DNA from: Yinghuangia seranimata
GTDB taxonomy: Bacteria > Actinomycetota > Actinomycetes > Streptomycetales > Streptomycetaceae
Length of the DNA: 64,000 nucleotides
Direction: 5' to 3'
NCBI RefSeq assembly: GCF_029953285.1
Contig: NZ_JASAOI010000029.1
Location: 62,001-126,000 of the forward strand
Below the pieces are notes generated by a model, which saw only the letters and a program-made list of their open reading frames with translations, was not told where the DNA came from and searched no databases. Shown here one piece after another: positions 8,047 to 17,401 of the stretch (the first letter of the stretch is position 1; each line of letters opens with the position of its first letter). The position numbers were made by a program, and so were the translations under genes.

Positions 8047-9708
8047 GTGCATACGGTGCTTAACGCGCGCTACCGCCTGGTCGGGAGACTCGGCGGTGGT
8101 GCGATGGGCGATGTGTGGCTCGGCGAGGACACCGTTCTCGAACGCCGGGTCGCGGTGAAACTGCTCAAGCCCCACCTGCTCGACAACGCCGCCTTCGCGG
8201 TGCGATTCCGCAGGGAAGCACGCATGATGGCCAAACTGAGCCATCCCGGGATCGTGTCGATCCACGACTTCGGAAACGCGGAGTTCGCGGGCGCGCCGAT
8301 CTCGTACCTGGTGATGGAACTCGTCGACGGCGAGCCGTTGAGCGACGTCCTGCGGCGCAGGCGCACGCTGTCGGCCGACGAGACGCTGCGGATCGCGCGC
8401 CAGGTGCTGGAAGCGCTTGCGGTCGCGCACCGCGCGGGCATCATCCACCGCGACATCAAGCCGTCGAATCTGATGGTGCGCCAAGACCGCGTGCTGGTGG
8501 CAGACTTCGGCCTTGCTCTGCCGCAGGACGATCCGCGGCTCACCGAGTCGGGTGTGCTCATGGGCACCGCGCTGTACCAGGCGCCGGAGGTCGCGAGCAG
8601 CGGGGCGACCACCCCGTCGGTGGACCTGTACGCGGTGGGCGTCGTCATGTACGAATGCCTGACCGGTGAGGTGCCGTTCACCGGCACCACCTCGTTCGAC
8701 GTGATCCTCAGGCACATCACCGAGCCGGCCCCCGCCCTGCCCAACGACATCCCCGCCCCGGTACGCGCGCTGGTGGCGCGTGCGTTGACCAAGGAGCCCG
8801 AGGAGCGGTGGGCGGACGCGGACGCGATGGCCGAGGACGTCCGCGCGGTCCTGGAAGCGCTCGACGCGCCTGACGACGTGGCCGCCCCGGCAGCCGTGCC
8901 TGCCGCGGCGGAGGCGGCAGACACGGTGCCGATGTCCGGCCGGAGGCGTGCGGGCGGGCGGCGCCCGCGGAAGACGCGCAGGCGTGTCCTACTGGCGATA
9001 GCCGCGGCGGTGGTCGTGATGGCTGCGACCATCGCCGTGATCGTTTCGGACGGCAGCTCCGCGGACTCGTCCCACAAGTCCGCGAACGACGGCACCGCGC
9101 AGGGGCATCCGCCTGTGCCCTCGACCGCCCTGACTCCGGCCGCGCCGGGTCCGAGCGCTTCACCGACGCCGACCCCGTCCCCGTCGGCGAAGGGCACGAC
9201 CACCACGTCCGCGCCGGCGACCCGGTCCGCGGCGGCCTCGCCGACCGCGAGCAGCGGCTCGGCGACGCCGGCTCCGGTCAGCGCGGCCGCGAACCAACTC
9301 GCCCCCGGCACCTACCACTTCACGACGACCAACGGCGCCACGCTGGACAACTCGTTCGGGCGCAACAAGGACGGCAACGACGTCATCACGTGGTCGCCGA
9401 ACTCCAGTGACGCGCAGCTGTGGCAGATGGTGCGCCCGGACGGCACCGACCGGCCCGGCTATCTGCTGGCCAGCGTCCCCACCGGCGGCCAGCGCTGGCT
9501 GGACGTGGACGGGCCGTCCCAGACCGTGCAGGTGTGGGGAGGAGCCTGGAGGCCGGATCAGCTGTGGACGTTCGTTCCGGTCGCCGGCGGCTACCAGATC
9601 GTCAACGCGGCGACCAGCAGTTGCCTGACCGACAGCGGGCGCGCGTCGCGCACGGTCGTCCGCCAGTGCGCGCCGGGAGACGCTTCCCAGGTGTGGTCGG
9701 CACGGTGA
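8047..9708 (+). CDS. Receptor Ser/Thr protein kinase with C-terminal beta-trefoil (ricin-type) lectin domain
   Basis: A 553-residue transmembrane kinase. The cytoplasmic kinase domain is complete: glycine loop GGGAMGDVW at 17-25, lysine K38 in VAVK, HRDIKPSN at 134-141, DFG at 153-155 and an APE-like QAPEV. A basic juxtamembrane stretch (RRRAGGRRPRKTRRR) precedes one TM helix at 314-333, then a Ser/Thr/Pro-rich stalk and an extracytoplasmic beta-trefoil of about 130 residues with repeated Q-x-W motifs (QLWQMV, QLWTFV, QVWSAR). Such domains bind carbohydrate, so the signal may be a wall glycan or polysaccharide (inference). GTG at 8047 is preferred over the ATG at 7828 because the conserved kinase start LNARYRLVG follows directly. 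It is convergent with the kinase gene downstream. Confidence 0.92.
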   Translation: MHTVLNARYRLVGRLGGGAMGDVWLGEDTVLERRVAVKLLKPHLLDNAAFAVRFRREARMMAKLSHPGIVSIHDFGNAEFAGAPISYLVMELVDGEPLSDVLRRRRTLSADETLRIARQVLEALAVAHRAGIIHRDIKPSNLMVRQDRVLVADFGLALPQDDPRLTESGVLMGTALYQAPEVASSGATTPSVDLYAVGVVMYECLTGEVPFTGTTSFDVILRHITEPAPALPNDIPAPVRALVARALTKEPEERWADADAMAEDVRAVLEALDAPDDVAAPAAVPAAAEAADTVPMSGRRRAGGRRPRKTRRRVLLAIAAAVVVMAATIAVIVSDGSSADSSHKSANDGTAQGHPPVPSTALTPAAPGPSASPTPTPSPSAKGTTTTSAPATRSAAASPTASSGSATPAPVSAAANQLAPGTYHFTTTNGATLDNSFGRNKDGNDVITWSPNSSDAQLWQMVRPDGTDRPGYLLASVPTGGQRWLDVDGPSQTVQVWGGAWRPDQLWTFVPVAGGYQIVNAATSSCLTDSGRASRTVVRQCAPGDASQVWSAR

Positions 9709-9736
9709 CGGGCAGTCCCCTCGGCTCGTGAGGTGA

Positions 9737-12160
9737 TCAGGCTCCCGAGGCGTCGATGGCGGTGATGGTCTTGTCCTTGTTGACGAACACCATGCCCCCG
9801 CCGGCCGTCCAGTATCTGCCGAGTGGGTCCGTGCCTCCCCCGGTGGCGTAGTGCCACCGGGTCGTTCCGGTCGCGATGTCGATCGCCCACAGGACCTGGG
9901 AGCGGTCCAGGACGTAGACGTTGCCGAAGTCGCTCTGGATCAGCACCGTGGGGTTCAGCTTCCCGGATGTCGCCACCTTCCAGCGGACGCTGCCGTCTCG
10001 GGCGTCGAGGCAGACGAGGTCGGTCATGGTGGTCACGAAGACCACGCTGCCGTCCGCGCTCGGGAAGCAGCTCATGAACATCGGGAACACCGCGCCGTCG
10101 GTGAAGGCCCACGCCTCCTCACCCGATTCCGGGTCCACCGCGTACACCTTGTCGGCGGCGTAGACGAAGCGGCCGCCTGCCCAGCAGATCGGATCGGTGA
10201 ACACCATCTGCTGGAAGTTGGCGGTCCGGACCTGCTTCAACCAGCCGGGTGCGCCCTTGTTCGCCGCGTCGATCAACTTCAGTACGCCGCCGGTGGCACC
10301 GGACTTGCCCCCCATCAGCACCTTGGTACCGGTCGTCGGCACACAGACGAACCCCACATCGTCGCCGTCGATCTCCCAGGCCGTGCTCCGGGACGGGACG
10401 TCCACCGCCCAGAGGAACCCGGAACCCGTCGCCCCTCCGGACGGGAGCGCAGAGCCGGTCACCAGCATGGTGTTCCCGACGACTCCGAGCAGGGCGGTGA
10501 CGTGGCCCGCGGTGCCGGGCAGCGGTACGGTCCACTGCTGCTTTCCCGTGAGCGGGTCGACGGCGATCAGGCTGCCGCCCATGTACTGGCCGCCCTGCAT
10601 GACGTAGATGGATGTCGCGTCACTGCTCGTGGCGGCGGCGAAGAGTTGGTATCTGCTACTGGTCGCAAGCGTCCACCACGGCTTCCCCGTGATGTCGAAC
10701 GTCTGACGACCACTCGCTGCGGCGGTAATGAGCAGGCCGTGCTCGAACGACGTAGAGGAGACCGTGTCGAGCGTGGTCGCCTTCCACTTGACGGCGGCCT
10801 CGGGCCCGTCCAGACGGCCCTTGGCGCCGCCGGGGGCCGGCAACGACGCGTCGCGGGTCGGCGGCGGTGGCGGTGGCGCGGCTGCGGCCGCCTCGCCGGA
10901 GGCGGAGGGCGTCGCACCCCCGGGGACCCCGCTTGCCGGCTGGGTCGCGGAGGCCGTCCGCCCGCTACCGGAACCACCACCGCTGGTCAGGGCGACCGCC
11001 GCCGCCCCTCCGCCCGCGATCAGTGCGCCGCCCGCGGCGAGCCCGAGGAGCAACTTCCGGCGGTTGATGCCGCTGGGGGGCGGGTCCTCGAGGGGCGGCG
11101 CGACCGACGGGCGCTCAGGAACGTTCGTGGGCGTGGTCGGGAACGCGGGTGCAGGTGCAGTTGGGAGCGTGGTCGGGAACGCGGGCGCGGGCGCAGTCGG
11201 GAGCGCGGTCGGAACCACCGACGCAGTGGGTGCCTCCTGCGGCGTCGGCCCAGGCGGCAGGGCGTCTCCGGCGGACTGCGCGCCGGTCATGACCGCGTCC
11301 GCCGCCATGATGTCGGCGGTCAGCCCGGGCGGCAGCCAGCTGCCGCCGGCGGTGTGCGTCCCGCTCCCGTCGATGAAGTCGATGAGCGCGCGTGGCGTCG
11401 GCCTACGCTCGGGCTGCTTGCCCAGGCAGGCCGCCACGGTGTCGCGGATGGAGGCGGGCACCGCGGCGAGGTCCGGCTGTTCCTGGACGACGCGTCGCAG
11501 CACCTCCGGGACGCTCCCGCGTCCGAACACCGGTTGTCCCGAGGCCGCGAACGCGACCGTCGCGCCGAGCGCGAACACGTCGCTCGCGGACGTCGCCGGC
11601 CGGTGGATGGCCTGTTCGGGCGACAGATAGCCGGGCGTGCCCACGACGGCGCCGGCCGGTGTGATGGTGGCGGCGTCCAGCGCGCGGGCGATTCCGAAGT
11701 CGACGACGTGCGGGCCGTCCAGCGCCAGGATGACGTTCCCCGGCTTGAGGTCGCGGTGGACGACGCCGGCGGAGTGGATGTTCTCCAACGCCTCGGCGAT
11801 GCCCGCCAGCAGCATGCGCAGCGTGGTCTCGGGCAGCGGGCCGTGCCGGCGGACGGCCTCGTGCAGCGTCAGGCCGGCCACGAAGCGGGTGGCCATCCAC
11901 GGCGGTTCGCCGTCCACGTCGGCGTCCACGACCGGCGCCGTGAACGCGCTGGACACCCTCCGCGCCGCCGTGACCTCGGCACGGAATCTTCCGCGGAACC
12001 CGCCGTCGGACGCCAGGTCGGGCCTGACCACCTTGACCGCCACCGTGCGCCCCGCGGCCGAACGGCCCAGGTAGACCTTGCCCATGCCGCCGGACCCGAG
12101 CACGCCCAACAGCCAGTACGAGCCCACCCGGGTGGGGTCAGCGGGGTCGAGTGGTTCCAT
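9737..12160 (-). CDS. Receptor Ser/Thr protein kinase with beta-propeller (PQQ/quinoprotein-like) sensor
   Basis: An 807-residue kinase. Kinase motifs are K43, HRDLKPGN at 135-142, DFG at 154-156 and SPEQA. A Pro-rich linker contains a 12-residue tandem duplication (LPTAPAPAFPTT twice, about 320-343). The membrane anchor at 370-391 is preceded by a twin-arginine (NRRKLLLGLAAGG), and the C-terminal 400 residues form repeated blades with AVDP.TGKQQW, VCLDARDGSVRW and AIDIATGTTRW signatures. ATG at 12160 is chosen because an upstream in-frame codon would add only non-conserved sequence overlapping the gene before it. It follows its paralogue after 37 bases, so the pair is one operon produced by tandem duplication. 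Confidence 0.92.
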   Translation of the reverse strand: MEPLDPADPTRVGSYWLLGVLGSGGMGKVYLGRSAAGRTVAVKVVRPDLASDGGFRGRFRAEVTAARRVSSAFTAPVVDADVDGEPPWMATRFVAGLTLHEAVRRHGPLPETTLRMLLAGIAEALENIHSAGVVHRDLKPGNVILALDGPHVVDFGIARALDAATITPAGAVVGTPGYLSPEQAIHRPATSASDVFALGATVAFAASGQPVFGRGSVPEVLRRVVQEQPDLAAVPASIRDTVAACLGKQPERRPTPRALIDFIDGSGTHTAGGSWLPPGLTADIMAADAVMTGAQSAGDALPPGPTPQEAPTASVVPTALPTAPAPAFPTTLPTAPAPAFPTTPTNVPERPSVAPPLEDPPPSGINRRKLLLGLAAGGALIAGGGAAAVALTSGGGSGSGRTASATQPASGVPGGATPSASGEAAAAAPPPPPPTRDASLPAPGGAKGRLDGPEAAVKWKATTLDTVSSTSFEHGLLITAAASGRQTFDITGKPWWTLATSSRYQLFAAATSSDATSIYVMQGGQYMGGSLIAVDPLTGKQQWTVPLPGTAGHVTALLGVVGNTMLVTGSALPSGGATGSGFLWAVDVPSRSTAWEIDGDDVGFVCVPTTGTKVLMGGKSGATGGVLKLIDAANKGAPGWLKQVRTANFQQMVFTDPICWAGGRFVYAADKVYAVDPESGEEAWAFTDGAVFPMFMSCFPSADGSVVFVTTMTDLVCLDARDGSVRWKVATSGKLNPTVLIQSDFGNVYVLDRSQVLWAIDIATGTTRWHYATGGGTDPLGRYWTAGGGMVFVNKDKTITAIDASGA

Positions 12161-12197
12161 CGAGGTCTCCAGACGTGGGTGTTCGCTCGTCGGCGGG

Positions 12198-14528
12198 TCA
12201 GGCGTGTGCGGCGTCGATCGCGCGCACCGCGAGATCGTCGACGATCCACACCTTGCCGCCGCCGTAGGCACGCTTGGTCGTCTTCAGGGCGGGGTTGTGG
12301 TGCTTCCAGCGCGCATTGCCCGTCGCGGTGTCGATGGCCCACAGGTTGGACTGATCATCCGTCAGATACAAGTTCCCGTCGGCGAGTTCGGGCACAATGC
12401 CGAAATCCCACTGGGAGACTCCCGCGAACTTGCCGGTCTTCAGCGCGGAACGCCACTTCGCCTTCCCGGAAGCCGCGTCGACGGCGTGCAGTTCGGATCC
12501 GCGGACGACGAACACCGTGCGCCCGTCCGGGCTCGCCACGGGCCAGCCGAAGGACGCGGTGGCGGTCCCGCTCTCGTACACCCAGACCTGGTTTCCGCTC
12601 CCGGGGTCCAGGGCGACGAGGCGGGTGCCGGTGCAGACGATCCTGCCGCCGGCGTAGCAGGCGCCGCCCCTGGGCCCCAGACCGACGATGGTCGCCGCAC
12701 CGGGCAGCTGACGCGTCCAGCCGCGTGCGCCGTTCGCGGCGTCCACCGACTGGATCTCGCCGTCGGGGCCCGAGACCTTCGCGAGGAGCACCCGGGAACC
12801 GGTCGGCGGCACCAGCACCAGCGAACCTAGGCCCTCCTCGTGCAACGTCCACGCCTTTTTGCGCTCTGCCGTGTCAACGGCCCAGACGAACGTCCCCGTG
12901 CTGTTGAGTGTGCTCGTGTCCGAGACGACACCGTTGACGAAGACCTCACCGCCGAGGGCGCCGCCCGCGTACGAGGCGTACCACTTGGGTTCGGGAACGG
13001 CAAGCGACCAGGCGATGTTCCCCGCAGCCAGGTCCACCGCCACGAGGCTGTTGAGCGCTTGGAGGCTGGCCTGCCCGACCATGGCGCACAGGTACAGCGT
13101 CGTGCCGACAACCGTGGTGGGGACCGGCAGCACGGAGTCCATCGTCTGGATCGGCAGCGGCCCCCACACCGGCTTGCCGCTCCTGTCGAGCCCCGAGACC
13201 GACGTGCCGCGCAGCAGCACCAGCACATTCGCGCCGAACGCGACATTCGCCGCCTGGGTGTCGAGCGTCGTCACCGACACCGGTTCGACGGCCGGCGCGT
13301 CGAGAGCCGTCGTGCCGACGCCGTCCGACCCGCCTCCGTTCGCGAGCAGTGCCGCCGCGGTTCCGATGCCGGCGACGGCGACGGTGCCGCCGGCTGCGAA
13401 CAGCAGGCGTCTGCGGGTGAGTCCGCGGGTCTCGCGCTTCGGCTCGATCGGGCCGGCTGGGGCGATCCGGAAGACCGGCTCGCGGTCGTCCGGCGGCGGC
13501 GTGTCCGCCCGGGTGGGGAAGACCGCGACGGGCACCGTCGCGGCGGCGAAGCGCGGGTCGGGCGTGCCCGGGTCCCGGTCGCCGCCGGCCGGGTCCACGG
13601 GCGGCGACGGAAGCGCCAGGAGTGCCGTGCGCGCCGCGGAGACGTCGGCGGTCAGCTGGTCCGGCAGCCAGCTGCCCATGCCGACCGGCGCCGATCCCTC
13701 CTCGATGAACGCGACGACCTGGTCCGGGGTCGGGCGCCGTTCGGGGTCCTTCGCGAAGCACGCCTCGAACAGGTCGCGCAGCGCGGGCGGGACAGGGCCG
13801 TAGTCCGGCTCGTTGGTGATGACGCTGTACATCAGCGCCTGCCACGGCCCCGTCCCGAACGCGGCGGCGCCGGTGGCCGCGAAGTACGCGGTCGAGGCGA
13901 GGGAGAAGACGTCGCTCGCGGGCGTGAGCGGCTTCGCCTGGGCCTGTTCGGGCGACATGTAGCCGGGTGAGCCGACCACGGCGCCGGTCGCCGTGGGCGC
14001 CGCGGCGGTGGCGGTGTAGGCCGTGCCGTCGACGGCCTTGGTGATGCCGAAGTCGATGACGTGCGGCCCGTCCAGCGCGAGCAGAACGTTGGACGGCTTG
14101 AGGTCGCGGTGGATCAGCCCCGCGTCGTGCACGGTCCGCAACGCCTCGGCCATCCCGGCGAGGAGCATGCGGACGGACGCCTCGGGCAGCGGCCCGTGCC
14201 GCAGGACCGCGTCGTTGAGCGGTATGCCCGCGACGTACGTCGTCGCCATCCACGGGACGGGCGCCGTGGGTTCGGCGTCCACGACGGCCGCGGTGAAGGC
14301 CCCGGAGACCTTGCGGGCCGCCTTGACCTCCTGGCCGAACCGGACCCGGAAGACCGGGTCGTCGGCGAGTTCGGGCCGGATCACCTTGATCGCGACGGTC
14401 CGACCGCCGCCCGACCTGCCGAGATAGACCTTCCCCATGCCGCCGGAGCCGAGTCTGCCGAACACGGAGTACGGCCCGACTCGGCGCGGATCGGATGCGT
14501 CGAGCGCGTCCACGTCTCCCCCGTCCAT
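12198..14528 (-). CDS. Receptor Ser/Thr protein kinase with beta-propeller sensor (paralogue)
   Basis: A 776-residue paralogue of the kinase downstream. Kinase residues K48, HRDLKPSN at 140-147 and DFG at 159-161 are intact, with SPEQA in the activation segment. After a linker ending at about 370 the anchor begins TRRRLLFAAGG (372 onwards), again a twin-arginine followed by a weakly hydrophobic, alanine/glycine-rich helix at 375-396. The outside portion is a beta-propeller with blade motifs such as SVDAANGARGW, ALDPGSGNQVW, AVDAASGKAKW and AIDTATGNARW. ATG at 14528 is preferred to a start 48 bases upstream since conserved sequence starts about ten residues later. It is the first gene of the two-kinase operon. 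Confidence 0.92.
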   Translation of the reverse strand: MDGGDVDALDASDPRRVGPYSVFGRLGSGGMGKVYLGRSGGGRTVAIKVIRPELADDPVFRVRFGQEVKAARKVSGAFTAAVVDAEPTAPVPWMATTYVAGIPLNDAVLRHGPLPEASVRMLLAGMAEALRTVHDAGLIHRDLKPSNVLLALDGPHVIDFGITKAVDGTAYTATAAAPTATGAVVGSPGYMSPEQAQAKPLTPASDVFSLASTAYFAATGAAAFGTGPWQALMYSVITNEPDYGPVPPALRDLFEACFAKDPERRPTPDQVVAFIEEGSAPVGMGSWLPDQLTADVSAARTALLALPSPPVDPAGGDRDPGTPDPRFAAATVPVAVFPTRADTPPPDDREPVFRIAPAGPIEPKRETRGLTRRRLLFAAGGTVAVAGIGTAAALLANGGGSDGVGTTALDAPAVEPVSVTTLDTQAANVAFGANVLVLLRGTSVSGLDRSGKPVWGPLPIQTMDSVLPVPTTVVGTTLYLCAMVGQASLQALNSLVAVDLAAGNIAWSLAVPEPKWYASYAGGALGGEVFVNGVVSDTSTLNSTGTFVWAVDTAERKKAWTLHEEGLGSLVLVPPTGSRVLLAKVSGPDGEIQSVDAANGARGWTRQLPGAATIVGLGPRGGACYAGGRIVCTGTRLVALDPGSGNQVWVYESGTATASFGWPVASPDGRTVFVVRGSELHAVDAASGKAKWRSALKTGKFAGVSQWDFGIVPELADGNLYLTDDQSNLWAIDTATGNARWKHHNPALKTTKRAYGGGKVWIVDDLAVRAIDAAHA

Positions 14529-14610
14529 CGCGATGTCGCCTGAATAATGGCAGCGTCGAAGATCGCGCGCACGCACAGGGCACGGCGGGTTCCGGAGGCC
14601 GGGGTTCCGG

Positions 14611-15882
14611 TCAGCCTCGCTGATCCCCCAGGGCCAGGAACCAGCGGACGATGTCGGCCGTGGCCGCGACGTTCGATCCGAGGTGTCGCGAGCCGTGGTA
14701 GTCGACCGGTCCGACGTCGATCGTCTCCGGAGTGCCGCCGTGTCGGCGCATGGCCGTCGCGCAGTGCGCGGTGTTGGTGTTCGCGGCCTGCTCGTCGTTT
14801 TGGGCCTCGTACAACCGCACGGGCACGCGCGGGGTCCAGTTCGTGCACACCTGGTCGAGGGGGCGAAGCGCCGCCGTGAACGCCCTGTTCGGGTGGGTGA
14901 GGAGTTCGCGCCCGTACGGTGTCAGCAGCTGGTCGAGCGTCGCCGGGAGGCCCTGCATGATCTCGGCGCCGGTGTGGCTGCTGTCGAACAGCGCCTCCAC
15001 CGTGTCCGCGTACGGGGCGTTGAAGACCTGGCTCGGCGCGTCGTAGATGTGGTGCAGGCGCTGGAACGACACCAGCAGGTACGCCGCGTAGACCACGCTG
15101 CTCTTCGGTTCGAGCCGGCCGTCGAGGAGGGCGGGGAGCTCCGCGCCGGAGAAGTCGTACGCACCGCTGACGGGTGCGAGCGCGGCCAGCCGGAAGCCGT
15201 GCCCCTGACCGCTCTGGAGCGCGCGCCCGAGGGCCAGTGCGGCCGAGGCGCCCTGCGAGAAGCCCGTGACCATGACGTCCCGATCCAGGCGGTGCCCGGT
15301 CGTGGGCGCGAACTCGCGGGCGGCACGCAGCATGTCGAGCGACGCGGTGGTCTCGGACGGGATGTCCATCCACGGGTGCGGGCCGGGTCCCGCGCCCATG
15401 CCGAGGTAGTCGGGTGCCACGGCGGCGAACCCGGCGGACGCGTAGGTGACGGCCGGGGCGGGAAGGAAGCCGCGCTGCTGCATCGACGGCGCGTCGCCCT
15501 TGTGGGCGCCTGTGCCGTGCGCGAACGACACCACGCGCAGACGACCGTCGAGCCCTCGCGGGACCGCAAGCAGGCCGCTCGCGGTCGTGGGACGGCCGAA
15601 CGGGTCGACCGTGCGGTACACGAGCCGGTAGGCGTCGACGCCGTAGCGGGCGGTGCCCGCGTCGAACCCGGAGGCGGTGAGCATGCCTGCCGCGGCGGCC
15701 GCGTCCGGAAGGCTGAAGATCGGTGTCGCAGACACGAGAGTTCCGCGCCTGGCGTCGGAATCGCCTTGCATACCAGGTGACTTCGCGGGAGATGCAGCCA
15801 CCGCTGCCGCCGGAGGCACCGCAACGGCAAGGCACGCACACACAACAGCGGCAAGGCCTGGGACACGACGGGATCGACGCAT
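14611..15882 (-). CDS. Secreted alpha/beta-hydrolase, lipase/esterase family
   Basis: A 423-residue exported serine hydrolase. The N-terminus has basic residues (MRRSRR), a hydrophobic core and alanine-rich cleavage region near residue 30. The nucleophile elbow is GFSQG with the serine at 209; VSFAHGTG near 118-125 supplies the oxyanion region, and a late histidine in VDYHGSRH is the likely catalytic base. Size and arrangement match the secretory lipase/prolyl-oligopeptidase-like families common in Streptomyces. It should act outside the cell on esters or lipids. It is divergent from the NUDIX gene and lies 82 bases downstream of the kinase operon start, read in the same direction as that operon but upstream of it. 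Confidence 0.85.
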   Translation of the reverse strand: MRRSRRVPGLAAVVCACLAVAVPPAAAVAASPAKSPGMQGDSDARRGTLVSATPIFSLPDAAAAAGMLTASGFDAGTARYGVDAYRLVYRTVDPFGRPTTASGLLAVPRGLDGRLRVVSFAHGTGAHKGDAPSMQQRGFLPAPAVTYASAGFAAVAPDYLGMGAGPGPHPWMDIPSETTASLDMLRAAREFAPTTGHRLDRDVMVTGFSQGASAALALGRALQSGQGHGFRLAALAPVSGAYDFSGAELPALLDGRLEPKSSVVYAAYLLVSFQRLHHIYDAPSQVFNAPYADTVEALFDSSHTGAEIMQGLPATLDQLLTPYGRELLTHPNRAFTAALRPLDQVCTNWTPRVPVRLYEAQNDEQAANTNTAHCATAMRRHGGTPETIDVGPVDYHGSRHLGSNVAATADIVRWFLALGDQRG

Positions 15883-16079
15883 GGAAACATCCTTGATCTC
15901 AGAGGGAGTTCATCTGGGCCTCGCGGCCTCGAGGACAACCCTCGCCCGCCTGCAAACCTCGCGCACTGGGCCTGCGTTCCACTCGAGGTGGGTCCAGCCC
16001 CACTCCTGCGGCACCGGTTCCGGTCCTGCGTGGGCGACGCGTGAATCGGCTTCGCCGACACACCCACGCCGGATCGGAT

Positions 16080-16649
16080 ATGACGGTTGCCATGACGCTC
16101 ATTCGCGACAGCTTCTGCTCCTACTGCGGCACCGCCTACGTGGCTCCGCTCCGCTATCCGCGCACGTGCGCCGGCTGCAAGACCACGGTGTGGGCCAACC
16201 CGATTCCGGTGTCGGTGGTCCTTGTGCCGGTGCGCTCGGGCGGTCGGACCGGGCTCCTGGTGGTGCGGCGTGCCATCGAGCCGGGGAAGGGCAGGCTGGC
16301 TCTGGCCGGCGGGTTTCTCGAGGAGCAGGAGACCTGGGCCGAAGGCGGCGTGCGCGAGGTTCGCGAGGAGGCCGGCACGACCGTTGATCCCGCGACGCTG
16401 ACGGCGTTCTGGTTCACCTCCACCGAGCCGCGGCCGAATCGGGTGCTGCTCTTCAGCGTGGCCGCCCCCATCGACGCCGACGCGCTCGGGACGTTCACGC
16501 CGAACGACGAGACGTCGGAGCGCGGTCTGGTGTTCGGACCCGGTGGCCTTGAGGAGGTGTTCGCCTTTCCGTTGCACGCCGAGGCCGCGCGCCGCTTCTT
16601 CGCCGAGCGCGACATCACGGGAGACCAGGCTTATGCCGCGTGTCACTGA
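16080..16649 (+). CDS. NUDIX hydrolase with N-terminal zinc ribbon
   Basis: A 189-residue nucleotide-diphosphate hydrolase. An N-terminal zinc ribbon (CSYCG and CAGC, four cysteines) precedes the NUDIX box GGFLEEQETWAEGGVREV followed by REEAG, with the metal-binding glutamates intact. Zinc-ribbon NUDIX proteins include NADH pyrophosphatases and the NrtR-like and ADP-ribose pyrophosphatase groups; this shorter form lacks the SQPWPFPQS sequence of NudC, so the substrate is open. ATG at 16080 or 16092 are equally possible; a frame start at 16041 lacks a ribosome site. It is monocistronic, 70 bases before the next gene. Confidence 0.88.
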   Translation: MTVAMTLIRDSFCSYCGTAYVAPLRYPRTCAGCKTTVWANPIPVSVVLVPVRSGGRTGLLVVRRAIEPGKGRLALAGGFLEEQETWAEGGVREVREEAGTTVDPATLTAFWFTSTEPRPNRVLLFSVAAPIDADALGTFTPNDETSERGLVFGPGGLEEVFAFPLHAEAARRFFAERDITGDQAYAACH

Positions 16650-16720
16650 GTGACCCGTGGGCGTTGTCGGGGTCCGCCTTGCGGTTCAGGCTGGTCGGAG
16701 GAGGAGCCGAGGGGGCAACG

Positions 16721-17353
16721 ATGGGCGCGCGTCAGGCGGGCAGGGTGGTTGTGGTGGTGGTGGCGGCGTTGCTGCTGACGGCATCGCGTTGCGGCGACGG
16801 GGATGACGGGTCGTCCGCGAAGGGAAGCGGCAACGGGGGTGCGAGCGGGGGAAGTTCGACGGGAGGCGGGAACTCGCCGTCCAAGCCGGTGAAGTCGCCC
16901 GGGAGTTCGCCGGATACGTCGCCCGGGAAGTCACCGGGGCCGGTGAATTCGCCGGACGGGTCACCGGAGGACTCGGGCGCGTTCACGGGCACGGTCGTGA
17001 CGCGGTCTGTGAATCCGCCGTATATGACCGACGGCGCGTATCGCGCCACGTGCTCCGCGCTGGACATCCAGCTGACCTTTCAGGCGCAGGGCGCGTACGG
17101 CGCCACCGCCAAATGGAGGGTGCTGGTGCTGGACTACGAGCCCTCGAACACAAGGCCGGTCAAGGAAGGAAACGCCGCGCGCGGCGTGTCGGTCCGGCCG
17201 GCCGCAGGTACCTTGGACGTCGGCTCCAGGACCACGATCAACGTGAGCGGGAAGTACACGAGTGTGGTCAGTCCGAGCGACTTCTGGGTCGTCGTGGAGG
17301 CACCGGTGAAGTCCGGCAACTTCACGCCGACGCCCTTTCGGTGCGTCAGTTGA
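16721..17353 (+). CDS. Membrane-anchored or lipoprotein-like secreted protein of unknown function
   Basis: A 210-residue protein with a single hydrophobic N-terminal segment (VVVVVVAALLLTASRC). The cysteine after ASR is in roughly the lipobox position, but arginine at -1 is atypical, so it may instead be an uncleaved anchor. A low-complexity Ser/Gly/Pro stalk with repeated S-P-G/D-K-S-P units covers about residues 30-85. The C-terminal 120 residues look like a compact beta domain with two cysteines (TCSALD and the last FRCVS). The start is set at 16721 because the preceding 27 residues of the open frame lack signal-peptide character. I do not recognise the domain. Confidence 0.7.
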   Translation: MGARQAGRVVVVVVAALLLTASRCGDGDDGSSAKGSGNGGASGGSSTGGGNSPSKPVKSPGSSPDTSPGKSPGPVNSPDGSPEDSGAFTGTVVTRSVNPPYMTDGAYRATCSALDIQLTFQAQGAYGATAKWRVLVLDYEPSNTRPVKEGNAARGVSVRPAAGTLDVGSRTTINVSGKYTSVVSPSDFWVVVEAPVKSGNFTPTPFRCVS

Positions 17354-17401
17354 GCGTGCGGAGCGGTCCCAACGGACCGACGGGTCTGCGCAAGGAGGCC
17401 G

